Below are positions 17,581 through 26,637 of a stretch of 64,000 nt of DNA, piece after piece. How positions within the stretch are numbered: position 1 is the stretch's first letter; each line of letters starts with the position of its first letter. The notes under the pieces were generated by a model that was not told where the DNA came from, did no database searches, and saw nothing but the letters and a program-made list of their open reading frames with translations. Made by a program: the position numbers and the translations under genes. This DNA is from Cyanobium sp. C1_MAG_00004 (GTDB lineage Bacteria; Cyanobacteriota; Cyanobacteriia; PCC-6307; Cyanobiaceae), in contig JAIXOF010000134.1 in assembly GCA_027486935.1 (NCBI GenBank), positions 1-64,000 of the forward strand. Reading direction: 5' to 3'.

Positions 17581-18674
17581 TGGCCCCCCTGCAGGCAATC
17601 CGCATCCAGCTGGCAGGTCTGCGGCGCCTGGGGCAACTGGTGGGCTGGCTGCTGTTGCTGAGCGGACTGAGCGCCGTGGCGATCGGCCTGCATGCGGGGC
17701 CCTTGCTGCTGACGGCCCTGTCGCCGCGGGATCTGGCACTGGTGCTGCAGGCGCTGGGCGTGCTGGGGCTCCTGTTGATCCCGATCAGCGGTGTGATCTC
17801 GGTGAGCTCCCAGTTCGCCTTCTGGAGAGGCTGGCTGGGGGGACTGCCGCAGCCCGCAGACCTGTTTGCTGACCCGGCTGGGGTAGCGGCCGGCGTCGGG
17901 CAGGCGAGCTGCACGATCGTCTACCTCGATGGCATTCACCAGAGTGAACGCGACCACCCTCCCCGGGTGGCGGCGTTTCTGGCCTTGCTGGAATCGCGTC
18001 TGCCCGCCCACATGGGCCTGTTCAAGGGGCTGGAGACCTACACGGTCACCCCGGCCAGGCTGGCCGACGACATCGGCGGCAGCTGGTTCTGGCGGCGCCT
18101 GTTCGCCCTGCAGGAGCACCACCCCAACGGCCTGATCAGCCTCATCTCTGCCGTTCTGGTGCAGGCCAACAACGTCATCAAAGTGGGCATCTCCTCGGAC
18201 CGGCGCTACGGGCCGATCCTCAATTACGAACTGGCGCTCAAGGTGGCCCAGCGGCTGGCAGAACAGGGTTTTCGCCCCGGCCAGGACCATGGCGGCCGGC
18301 CCCAGGAACTGGTGCTGCTGGGGTACAGCGGTGGCGGCGAGATGGCGCTGGGCATGGCTGATTACCTGCGGCGCATCTGCCAATGTCCGGTGCGCATCAT
18401 GACCTTCTGCGGGGTGTTCAGCGGCAACCAGTTGCTCGAACAGGTGGGCACGATCACCACGGTGGTCGGCGACCGCGACCCCGTCGCGGCATTCGGACGG
18501 ATCGCCTACCCCGGGCGTTCGCCGTTGCTGCCGCTGTCGAACTGGAACCGCGCCGTGGCCCGCGGGCAGGTGCAACGGCACTGCATCGACGGCCTGTCGC
18601 ACAACGGCCAGAGCGGTCCCTTCTCAGATCGCCACAGGGACGCGGTGATCGATGCCGTGATCAGCTACCTCTGA
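17580..18674 (+). CDS. Membrane-anchored alpha/beta-hydrolase-like protein
   Basis: The 364-residue protein has two N-terminal hydrophobic helices (about 18-45 and 55-80), then a soluble domain with an alpha/beta hydrolase-like nucleophile elbow GYSGGG (near residue 242), preceded by the strand ELVLLG. A late Asp in VVGDRDPVA and His in GLSHNGQSG sit where acid and catalytic His are expected. No family was recognised with confidence. It is translationally coupled to the membrane-protein gene upstream, and its 3' end overlaps the convergent hypothetical gene by 10 bases. Confidence 0.68.
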   Translation: MAPLQAIRIQLAGLRRLGQLVGWLLLLSGLSAVAIGLHAGPLLLTALSPRDLALVLQALGVLGLLLIPISGVISVSSQFAFWRGWLGGLPQPADLFADPAGVAAGVGQASCTIVYLDGIHQSERDHPPRVAAFLALLESRLPAHMGLFKGLETYTVTPARLADDIGGSWFWRRLFALQEHHPNGLISLISAVLVQANNVIKVGISSDRRYGPILNYELALKVAQRLAEQGFRPGQDHGGRPQELVLLGYSGGGEMALGMADYLRRICQCPVRIMTFCGVFSGNQLLEQVGTITTVVGDRDPVAAFGRIAYPGRSPLLPLSNWNRAVARGQVQRHCIDGLSHNGQSGPFSDRHRDAVIDAVISYL

Positions 18675-20119
18675 GCCCTCTCCTGGCTCGAGGCAGGGGC
18701 GGGCTGCAGACGATGCAACTGCTGAATCAGGGCAAATGGGCTGCACAGGGGCAGCGAAGCCTGCAGCCGGCGCCAGGCATCAGCAGAGCTGGTTCCATGA
18801 TGGGAAAAGTCCAGCGGCAGGGTGACCAGGGCCCGCCGGTAGGCCTCGAGCGCCGGCAGGGCAGAGGCATTCATGGCGCCTGCACCCTCCAAAGCGCTGC
18901 AACGGCGCAACAGCCGCTCGCGCCACAGGCCTGGCAGCACCAGGGGGAACAGGTCACAGCGGCCGCACAAAGCCTGTTGCAGGAGGGCGGTGCTGTCGAT
19001 GCAGAAGCCGAGACTGCCGTAGCCCCCGAGGCGCAGATGGCTTTCGCTGGCTTCGAGATTGTGCACATGGGCGATGAGCTGGCACAAGCCCATCAGCGCA
19101 GGGAGCTGAGCGTCTTCAAAAGGCTCGCCCAGGTAGCGAACCGTGCCGGTTTGGTGGTCGTTTTGCCAGGGACGCCGCAGATCATTGAGCCCATCCCAAC
19201 CGCATAGCCCTCCCGTCCCCTGGTACCACTGCAGGCGCAGGAGCTCGGGGCCGCAGCTGAGTTCCAGCTCAAGGGCGGTATGGGGCAGCAGCGACAGCAC
19301 CTCGTTGCCGTCGCGGTCGAGCAGACCGGTTCGCAGGGGCAGGGCCAGGGGGATCTGGCGGGGAACGTCGCCAGGCTCCACCAGGCAAGCCCCAAAGCCG
19401 AAGCTGGCGATGCTGCTGCGCAGACGCGCTCGCACGGTCCAGCCCTGGTCAGCGAACCAGGCCAGAAGCGAACCTCCGTCGCTGCAGCCCTCAAAGACAA
19501 AGAGGTCCCGGGTGATGACATTGGCGGCCAGCCGGTTCAACACCTGCGCCAGCAGGGCGTTGGCGCAACGCTGAGTTGGGCTCTGGCTGTAAGCCAGGCC
19601 GACATTGCTCCAACGCAGGCCCTGGCTGAGGTGCGCCCAACGCCCTGGGGTGTTGGTGGCCGTCGGTGCTGCAGCGGTCAAGGCGGGAACGCTGGCCCCA
19701 CCGGAAACAGCCTGCAGATCGGACAACCGGGATGGGAGCTCCAGGGTCACACCCAGCCAGTCAATGGCCTGGCGCTGCCACAGCTGCACCGCCGTGGGCG
19801 CGCCGCCCTCCCGCGGCGGCCAGAGATGGGCAAGATCATCAACCAGGGCCGCCAAAAACACCGGACTGATCAGTCCCTGTTGCAGCAGGGCACTGAGGCC
19901 CTGCAGACGGGGCGGCAACACCGCTGGCGCCAGACGCCAACGACGGGGCAACACCCACACCAGCGGATGCAGCACCGGATTGCCGAGATCGGCGAGCAGT
20001 CGGGTGATCAACTGCTCACGGCTCAGACCACTGCTCAGCAGGCTGCGCTCAAGGGCCTCATCGAGGCTGACCAGCGGCACGGGATCATGCCAGTCGGGTC
20101 CAAGGGCCAGCGGTTCCAA
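18665..20119 (-). CDS. Hypothetical protein, last gene of the oxidase/GMC array
   Basis: The 484-residue soluble protein matches no family I can name. It is Leu-rich and mostly helical, with a predicted beta-rich middle (TRDLFVFEGCSDGGSLLAWFADQGW, then LRLQWYQGTGGLCGWDGLNDLRRPW) and several Cys (for example GRCDLF, RRCSALEG). No signal peptide or membrane segment is seen. It starts 29 bases after the stop of the GMC oxidoreductase gene, on the same strand, which suggests a common transcript. If conserved next to GMC and GH63 genes elsewhere, it could be a partner of those enzymes; that is inference only. Confidence 0.6.
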   Translation of the reverse strand: MEPLALGPDWHDPVPLVSLDEALERSLLSSGLSREQLITRLLADLGNPVLHPLVWVLPRRWRLAPAVLPPRLQGLSALLQQGLISPVFLAALVDDLAHLWPPREGGAPTAVQLWQRQAIDWLGVTLELPSRLSDLQAVSGGASVPALTAAAPTATNTPGRWAHLSQGLRWSNVGLAYSQSPTQRCANALLAQVLNRLAANVITRDLFVFEGCSDGGSLLAWFADQGWTVRARLRSSIASFGFGACLVEPGDVPRQIPLALPLRTGLLDRDGNEVLSLLPHTALELELSCGPELLRLQWYQGTGGLCGWDGLNDLRRPWQNDHQTGTVRYLGEPFEDAQLPALMGLCQLIAHVHNLEASESHLRLGGYGSLGFCIDSTALLQQALCGRCDLFPLVLPGLWRERLLRRCSALEGAGAMNASALPALEAYRRALVTLPLDFSHHGTSSADAWRRLQASLPLCSPFALIQQLHRLQPAPASSQERAQR

Positions 20120-20148
20120 ACGCGAACACCTCCCTTAGGGCATTGACA

Positions 20149-21783
20149 TCAGCGACCGAGCCGTTCGCGCAGGTGATGGCCAACCCGAATGGCGTTGGCG
20201 ATCGCCGTCAGGGATGGATTCACTGCACCAATGCTGGGGAAGAAGCTGGTGTCGACCACATAAAGGTTGTCGAGCTCATGGGCTTTGCAGTTCACATCCA
20301 GAACTGAGCTGGCCGGATCGGTGCCAAACCGGCAGGTGCCAGCCTGGTGACCGACAGCAGCAATGCCCATGGCGTTCTTGATGTAAACCTGACGCTCGAC
20401 CAGGTGCTCCTTGAGATAGAGGCGATCCAACAGATTCTGCAACCTGTTCCAGAGGTGATCGGCCGCTGCCTGATTGTTGGGGGTGTACGCCAGATTGATG
20501 GCACCATCGGCTGTGATCGTGACCCGGTTATCAGGATCCGGCAGATCTTCGGTGGAGACCCAAAAATCAAGGGAGTGTTCAGCGATCTTGTCCATCGACC
20601 AATTGGGCATCAAAAATGTTTCCAATGGCGCATAACCCTTCATGATCGCGCCCCGCGTTTTGCCGGTCATCTGAATGTTGCCCATTGGATAGTCAAAATC
20701 GGCATCACCGAAATACCAATCGTTGACGGAGATCGTTTTCTGAAACACCGTCGGGTTGGGCTCATGGGACAGGGCGACAGCCGCCTTGCTGTTGTGGAAC
20801 ATGTAATTGCGACCGACCTGGTCGCTGCCATTGGCGAGGCCAAGGGGATGCCTGTCATTGGCGGACATCAGCAACAAGCGTGCTGTGTTGGCGGCTCCGC
20901 AGCTGACCACGACCAGATCGCCACTGACCCGCAACGGCTCACTATCACGAACCAAATGCACGGCCTGAACCGTCCGGCCACTGGGATCGGTTTCGAGCCG
21001 CCTGACCTCGGCCCGTGTCAACAGGGAGACATTCGCTGCAGCCAGTGCGGGCCTGACGCCGATCACGTCGGCATCGCTCTTGGCATGGACGAGGCAGGGG
21101 AACCCATCGCAACTGTTGCAGCGACGGCAACGGCTGAAGGGCAGATTGGCCTCATCCAGCATCACCCCGCTGGGTGCATGGAACGGATGCAATCCCGCTG
21201 CGCGCAGATCATCGGCAAGCCTGGCGATTCTGGGTTCATGCGAGATCGGCGCATGCGGGTAAGGAGCACTGGCCGGAGGCTCGGTTGGATCCTCACCCCG
21301 CAGGCCATGAACGTGATACATCTCCTCGGCCTTTTGGTACCAGGGCTCGAAGTCGCTGTAACGCAGGGGCCAGGCCGGCGAGATCCCGTCCACATGCGCA
21401 ACCTCTTCAAAATCGCGGGCGCGCAGGCGAAAATGGTGGGCGCCGTACATCTTGGTGGCGCCGCCGACAAAGTAATGACTACCGGGCTGGAATGGCTTGC
21501 CGTGCTTGTCGGTCCAGGTGTCCTTGGAGAGGTAGCGGCCCTGCTGGAACACCGCCTCAGCATCCCAGTTCTCGGGCTCCTGGGGTAGCCAGTCCCCGCG
21601 CTCGATCACCAAAATCCGCAGACCCGTGGGGGCCAGCACCCGCGCCAGGGTGCCCCCGCCGGCCCCACTGCCGATGATCACGACATCAAAGTGGTCACCG
21701 TTGCTCACCTGCAGCTGCCCAACCTTGGGCAAGGGCGAGGAGGTCCAGGACGGGCCGCTGAGTTCCTGCATGACGCTTGGCAA
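20149..21783 (-). CDS. GMC-family FAD oxidoreductase with Cys cluster
   Basis: The 544-residue flavoprotein of the glucose-methanol-choline family has an FAD site DVVIIGSGAGGGTLA (about 33-47) and a C-terminal NPSLTAIANAIRVGHHL block near the active-site His region (GHQAGTCRFG). A Cys cluster CRRCNSCDGFPC at 219-230 occupies the place of the CxxCxxC-type insert of some GMC enzymes and could bind a metal or Fe-S centre. No Tat or Sec signal is visible, so it is probably cytoplasmic. Substrates of the family are sugars, polyols or alcohols. It starts 18 bases after the GH63 gene. A second ATG at 21771 (MQELSG) is possible. Confidence 0.88.
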   Translation of the reverse strand: MPSVMQELSGPSWTSSPLPKVGQLQVSNGDHFDVVIIGSGAGGGTLARVLAPTGLRILVIERGDWLPQEPENWDAEAVFQQGRYLSKDTWTDKHGKPFQPGSHYFVGGATKMYGAHHFRLRARDFEEVAHVDGISPAWPLRYSDFEPWYQKAEEMYHVHGLRGEDPTEPPASAPYPHAPISHEPRIARLADDLRAAGLHPFHAPSGVMLDEANLPFSRCRRCNSCDGFPCLVHAKSDADVIGVRPALAAANVSLLTRAEVRRLETDPSGRTVQAVHLVRDSEPLRVSGDLVVVSCGAANTARLLLMSANDRHPLGLANGSDQVGRNYMFHNSKAAVALSHEPNPTVFQKTISVNDWYFGDADFDYPMGNIQMTGKTRGAIMKGYAPLETFLMPNWSMDKIAEHSLDFWVSTEDLPDPDNRVTITADGAINLAYTPNNQAAADHLWNRLQNLLDRLYLKEHLVERQVYIKNAMGIAAVGHQAGTCRFGTDPASSVLDVNCKAHELDNLYVVDTSFFPSIGAVNPSLTAIANAIRVGHHLRERLGR

Positions 21784-21801
21784 TCAATAGGGGGGTCTGA
21801 G

Positions 21802-24498
21802 CTATCCCGTCGGATAGCGGCTGAGCTGGTTGATCATCTTGGCCACCATCGCCGTCCAGCCGGTCTGGTGCGATGCGCCAATGCCGCGACCATGATCACC
21901 GTGAAAATATTCGTTGAACAGGATCAGATCGCGCCAGTGGGGGTCGTTCTGAAACAACGCAACGTCACCGTTGAACGGACGTCGTCCGTCAGCATCGCGC
22001 CGAAAGACATTGACCAGGCGCTGCTCAAGCTGCAGAGACACTTCCCACAGGTTCAGCCAGTTGCCAGACCGCGTCGGGAATTCAACCTTGAAGCTATCGC
22101 CGTAGTAGTGGGCGAACTTCTGCAGGGATTCAATCAACAGAAAGTTGGTGGGCATCCACACAGGACCGCGCCAGTTGGAATTGCCACCGAACATCGCCAC
22201 AGGGCTGTCTGCCGGCGAATAGGCCAGCACCTCATGGTCAGAACCCTCGGTGAACTGGTAAGGATTGGCGTCGTAAACCTTCGACAGGGCCCTCAGGCCG
22301 TAAGGCGAAAGAAACTCCTCTTCGTCGAACAATCGCTCGCAGATGCGGCGGAGTCGCTCTTCAGGAACCAAGGTGAAGAGCAAGCGATCGTTGCGCCATT
22401 GCCCCAGATTGGCGGCCAACCAGGTGGGGGTGGTGCGCTCGTGCACGAACCAGCCCATGCTCTTGAGCACGTCCAGAACCGGCAACCTTGAGACGGTCTC
22501 CACATCGAAGCTGGCAACGGCCAACAACGGAATCAGACCGGTCAACGAGCGCGTTCTCAGATAATCAGTTGTGCCATCGGGACGCTTGATGACGTCATAA
22601 TAAAAACCATCCTGCTCATCCCAGTTAACGTATCCACGTTGCCCAGGGGTGTTGAGGGTCAGGGCAAGCTGCACAAAGTCATAAACAAAGCGCTCACACA
22701 GATCAGAGTATTCAGGCTCCTCGGCCGAAAGCTCAACGGCAATCGCCAACAGATTGAGACTCAATGACGCCATCCAGGCTGTACCGTCGCACTGCTCAAT
22801 GCGACTGCCATCAGCCAGATGGAAGCGTCGATCAAAGATCGCAATGTTGTCGAGGCCGAGGAAGCCACCCTCGAACACATTGTCGCCGGAACGATCATTG
22901 CGGTTAGCCCACCAACCGTATTCCAGCATCAACTTTCTCAGCGATGAACGCAAAAAAGCAAGATCGGCCCGATCATGATTTTTGCGCTCAATCTGATAGA
23001 TCCGCATCGCCGCCCAGGCTCCGATCGGCGGGTTCGGATCCGACAGCGCCCATTCATACGCTGGTGTTTGCGCATTGGGCGCCGTGTAATGGGGCGTGCG
23101 CAACAGCATGCATTGCTGCTTGGCAGTCTGGGGATCGACGATCGCAAAGGCGACCGAGTGAAACATCAGATCCCACTGACAGAAATAGGGATACTCCCAG
23201 CAATCCGGCATCGAGATCACGTCGTGGGCGTGCAACCGGCTCCAGTGGGCAGTCTCCGTCTGCCAACGGTTTGCCGGAGGGGGAGGCTGGGTGGGATCGC
23301 CTTCGAGCCAGCGCGTCACACTCCAGCCGTAATACTTCTTGCCCCAGAACAAGCCAGCAATCGCCGCATGATGAATCAGACGATCATCGGCGCAGAGATT
23401 CGGTACGGCATGCTCCATGAACCCCTGCCACTCGCGCTCCCGTTGCGCCAACAGGTGTTCAAAGTCATTGCCAAAGGGATCCCGACTTGCATGGTCATCG
23501 GAGCGCAGGCGCAAACGCACCTGCCACTCCTCGCCGGAAGACAAGGTTCGTTGCAATACACGGGCAGCCTTTGTACCCCGTTGAGCTGGGTTGACGGCGT
23601 CCTCTTCACCATCAATCAGATAGCGATGAAAACCGTCTTTCTGATAGGGAGCTGTGTTGGGCTGCCCATAGAGTCGCTCCAGGTTAGTCTCGTTATCAGT
23701 GAACAACCAGGCACCGTGTTGATCACACTCAAGACCGTAAACGCCAAGCCCGGGAATATCAGAGGTCTGCAGCCGATCGCCTTGCAATGACAAAGGCAAT
23801 TCCCGTTCATCGGGATAGCCCCAGCTCCAAGTGTTGCGCAGCCATAGCGTGGGCAGCAGGGTCAGGGGGGCCGCATCGGGGCCACGGTTGATGACGCGGA
23901 TGTTGATCAGCAGATCGGTCGGCGAAGCCTTGGCGTATTCAATGAAGACGTCAAAATAGCGACTCTGATCAAAAATACCTGTATCAACCAATTCGAATTC
24001 GGGCTGATCACGACCGCGGCGAGCGTTTTCGTCGATCAACTGCTGATAAGGGAATGCAGCCTGGGGATATTTGTAAAGCCCACGCATGAAGCTATGGGTG
24101 GGGGTATTGGCGAGATGAAAGAAATACTCTTTCAGATCTTCGCCATGGTTCCCCTCAGGATTGCTGAGACCGTAGGGCCTCTCCTTGAGAATCGGATCTT
24201 GACCATTCCACAGTGCAAGGGAGAAACAGAGACGACACTGCTGATCACAGACACCAAGCAGACCATCCTCTCCCCAGCGGTAAGCCCGTGAGCGGGCGTG
24301 GTCATGGGGGAATGAGCGCCAGGCGTCACCATCGCTGGAATAGTCCTCACGCACAGTTCCCCATTGACGCTCTGGCAGATAACTGCCCCAGAGAGACCAG
24401 TCGCGGTGTCCATGGTCCCGTTCGGCCAGACGCCTCAGCTCTGAAGGCGCATCAGCCGGGGGTAACGGCACGGATGACGACATCGATGTCGAGGTCAT
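21802..24498 (-). CDS. GH63-like glycoside hydrolase (glucosidase)
   Basis: The 898-residue protein belongs to the MGH1/GH63 (mannosyl-oligosaccharide glucosidase-like) clan of (alpha/alpha)6-barrel hydrolases. An N-terminal beta domain (ERDWSLWGSYLPERQWGT, VREDYSSDGDAWRSFPHDHARSR) is followed by the barrel with CWEYPYFCQWDLMFHS, likely carrying the acid catalyst Asp, and the FGGNSNWRGPVWMPTNF segment typical of the family. It would remove terminal glucose from an alpha-glucoside. There is no signal peptide, so it acts in the cytoplasm. The ATG at 24498 overlaps the stop of the upstream GMC gene by 4 bases, showing translational coupling. Confidence 0.85.
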   Translation of the reverse strand: MTSTSMSSSVPLPPADAPSELRRLAERDHGHRDWSLWGSYLPERQWGTVREDYSSDGDAWRSFPHDHARSRAYRWGEDGLLGVCDQQCRLCFSLALWNGQDPILKERPYGLSNPEGNHGEDLKEYFFHLANTPTHSFMRGLYKYPQAAFPYQQLIDENARRGRDQPEFELVDTGIFDQSRYFDVFIEYAKASPTDLLINIRVINRGPDAAPLTLLPTLWLRNTWSWGYPDERELPLSLQGDRLQTSDIPGLGVYGLECDQHGAWLFTDNETNLERLYGQPNTAPYQKDGFHRYLIDGEEDAVNPAQRGTKAARVLQRTLSSGEEWQVRLRLRSDDHASRDPFGNDFEHLLAQREREWQGFMEHAVPNLCADDRLIHHAAIAGLFWGKKYYGWSVTRWLEGDPTQPPPPANRWQTETAHWSRLHAHDVISMPDCWEYPYFCQWDLMFHSVAFAIVDPQTAKQQCMLLRTPHYTAPNAQTPAYEWALSDPNPPIGAWAAMRIYQIERKNHDRADLAFLRSSLRKLMLEYGWWANRNDRSGDNVFEGGFLGLDNIAIFDRRFHLADGSRIEQCDGTAWMASLSLNLLAIAVELSAEEPEYSDLCERFVYDFVQLALTLNTPGQRGYVNWDEQDGFYYDVIKRPDGTTDYLRTRSLTGLIPLLAVASFDVETVSRLPVLDVLKSMGWFVHERTTPTWLAANLGQWRNDRLLFTLVPEERLRRICERLFDEEEFLSPYGLRALSKVYDANPYQFTEGSDHEVLAYSPADSPVAMFGGNSNWRGPVWMPTNFLLIESLQKFAHYYGDSFKVEFPTRSGNWLNLWEVSLQLEQRLVNVFRRDADGRRPFNGDVALFQNDPHWRDLILFNEYFHGDHGRGIGASHQTGWTAMVAKMINQLSRYPTG

Positions 24499-26012
24499 TG
24501 CAGGGAGCCCGACACGGCTTCGGCGATGCGCAGGGCGTTGGCAATCACCGTCAGGCCGAATCCCATCATCGGGCACGAAGGAAAGATGCTGGCATCAGCG
24601 ATGGTGAGGTTGATCAGCTCATGGCTACGGCCCTGCAGGTCCACCACCGATGTGGCTGGGTTCTCACCCATGCGGCAGGTGCCGCAGGCATGACCGACCG
24701 CCGACAGGGGCGCTTCGCCGCGGGGATGGGTGGGCGCCGCCTTGACGACCTGGGTCAGGGGATCGGCTTCGACGGCCTTGAGCACATCGATCCAGCGGTA
24801 CACCAACCGGTCATGGGCTTCCCGGTTGTTGGGCTCGTAATTGACCTGCAACATCCCGTCCCGCAGGGTGACGCGGTTGTGGGGCTCGGGCAGCACCGGA
24901 CTCATGGCCCACCAGGTGATCGAACGGGAGGCGAGTTGCTGCAGGCCGAAATCGGGCATCAACCGGGTGACCAGGGACAGGACCGGTGGCGACTCGGCAA
25001 ACAGGGCATCCTGCAGGACTCCACCCCCGTTCTGGATCGCCCCAAGTGGGAACGAGACGTTCTGATCTCCCCAGAGGAAGTCGGTAATGCCAAAGGAACG
25101 GCCATAGCGACCGGTGTTGGCGGCAGCGGCCAGCTGCAAGATGGAGGTCAGCTGCAGCTTCATCAGATTGCGGCCGACCTGATCGGATCCGTTGGCCAGT
25201 CCCCGCGGGTGGCGTTCACAACCAGAGCGCAGCAGGATCGCCGGGGTGTTGATCGCACCGGCAGCCAAAACGACCTGATCGGCGCTAAACAACCAGGCCT
25301 GGCCATCGATCGTGGCCTCAACGCCCCTGACCTCATGGCCGGCTGGATTGACGTGAAGGCGGCTGACGCGGGCACCGCCACGCACCACGACCGATGGGCA
25401 CTGGCGGGCAGGATCGACACCGAACAGCTCAGCATCGCCACTGGGATCGACCGGCGACTCTGACCAGCTGAGCGGCAAGGGATAGGGATGCACATCCTGG
25501 CGGGCCAGGCATCCCTGCAACTCGCTGAAGAAGGGTTCAAGCGGCCGGGGCGCATGGGGATAGGGCTGTCCTCTGTGGGGTGCCTGGGGGTCGGCACCCT
25601 GCTGACCATGAACGCGATACAGGGCTTCGGCCTTGTCGTACCAGGGCTCCAGTTCCGAGTAGTCCAGCCCCCATGACGGCGCCCGGCCCTCCTGCAGGGT
25701 CAACCCCTCGAATTCACGGGCCCGCATGCGCTCGAGCACACCGCCCCAGATCTTGGTGTTGCCTCCGAAGGCATAGATGGTCTGCGGCGAGAAGGGATCA
25801 CCATCGGTGCCGAACCACTGTTCAGCAGGGTGATAACGGTCCTTGCGGAACAGATCGACATCAGCCACATTCTGATCGACCAGTGGCATCGGGCCACCCC
25901 TCTCCAACAGGAGAACCCGATGGCCCCGCTGCCCCAGATCACTGGCAACGGTGGCTCCGGCAGCGCCACTGCCGATGACGATCACGTCGTAATGGCTGTC
26001 GTCAATGATCAT
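24495..26012 (-). CDS. GMC-family FAD oxidoreductase without Cys cluster
   Basis: The approximately 505-residue flavoprotein starts at the ATG at 26012 (MIIDDSHYDVIVIGSG), 19 bases after the stop of the cytochrome oxidase subunit III gene. The FAD motif GSGAAGATVASDL and a C-terminal GFGLTVIANALRIAEAV block identify the family. It is a paralogue of the enzyme at 20149-21783 (shared GGNTKIWGG versus GGATKMYGA, and the ANGSDQVGRN block), but the Cys-rich insert is replaced by a short segment (SWSESPVDPSGDAELFGVDP). It probably oxidises a sugar or polyol; the acceptor is unknown. Confidence 0.87.
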   Translation of the reverse strand: MIIDDSHYDVIVIGSGAAGATVASDLGQRGHRVLLLERGGPMPLVDQNVADVDLFRKDRYHPAEQWFGTDGDPFSPQTIYAFGGNTKIWGGVLERMRAREFEGLTLQEGRAPSWGLDYSELEPWYDKAEALYRVHGQQGADPQAPHRGQPYPHAPRPLEPFFSELQGCLARQDVHPYPLPLSWSESPVDPSGDAELFGVDPARQCPSVVVRGGARVSRLHVNPAGHEVRGVEATIDGQAWLFSADQVVLAAGAINTPAILLRSGCERHPRGLANGSDQVGRNLMKLQLTSILQLAAAANTGRYGRSFGITDFLWGDQNVSFPLGAIQNGGGVLQDALFAESPPVLSLVTRLMPDFGLQQLASRSITWWAMSPVLPEPHNRVTLRDGMLQVNYEPNNREAHDRLVYRWIDVLKAVEADPLTQVVKAAPTHPRGEAPLSAVGHACGTCRMGENPATSVVDLQGRSHELINLTIADASIFPSCPMMGFGLTVIANALRIAEAVSGSLQ

Positions 26013-26031
26013 GATGAGTGCGGGATCAGGG

Positions 26032-26637
26032 TCAGCTGCGTTGCCAGACGTAGATGAGAAGGAACAGAATGATCCAGATGACGTCAACGAAGTGCCAGAA
26101 CAGGGATGTGGCCTGAACCCCCTGTTCGCCGCCTTTGTAGTTGCCTGGAATGAAGGATTTGATCAGCATCAAGGTCATCAGGAACACGCCGGTGGCGACA
26201 TGCAGACCGTGGAAACCTGTCAGCAGATAGAAGGTGCCGCCAAAGGTCCCTGACGTGAAACCGAACTTGAGGCTGCTCCACTCGACCGCTTGGCCATAGA
26301 GGAAATAGGCCCCCAGCGCCATGGTGAGCAGCCAAAAGGCGCGAAAGCCCCAGAGACTGCCTTTGGCCATCGCCCGTTCGGCCAGATAGATCGTCCCTGA
26401 GCTGGAAACGAGCACAATCGAATTGATCAGCGGCATCTGCCATTCCAGGCCGTCAACTCCAGGGGGCAGCCAATCGAGGGCGCTGGTCTTGAGCAGGGCG
26501 TAGCCACTGAAGAAGGCCAGAAAGATGACACTCTCTGAGCAGAGAAAGATGATGAAGCCGGTGAGGTTGTGACTCTCGTGGCCCTCAGCATGGTGCCCCT
26601 CTGGAGCGGGGGTCGGCGTCGGATAAGCGGTGGTCAT
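26032..26637 (-). CDS. ctaE: Heme-copper oxidase subunit III (ARTO type)
   Basis: The 201-residue subunit III has five to seven hydrophobic helices. A His-rich N-terminus (EGHHAEGHESHN) precedes CSESVIFLAFFSGY, which carries the conserved Ser-Glu of the first helix; the TFYLLTGFHGLHVATGV and SLFWHFVDVIWIILF blocks are typical of CtaE. Its start overlaps the subunit I stop by 4 bases. It stabilises the oxidase and its proton uptake path. Gene order C-D-E matches the cyanobacterial alternative respiratory terminal oxidase operon (ctaEII in that nomenclature). Confidence 0.92.
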   Translation of the reverse strand: MTTAYPTPTPAPEGHHAEGHESHNLTGFIIFLCSESVIFLAFFSGYALLKTSALDWLPPGVDGLEWQMPLINSIVLVSSSGTIYLAERAMAKGSLWGFRAFWLLTMALGAYFLYGQAVEWSSLKFGFTSGTFGGTFYLLTGFHGLHVATGVFLMTLMLIKSFIPGNYKGGEQGVQATSLFWHFVDVIWIILFLLIYVWQRS

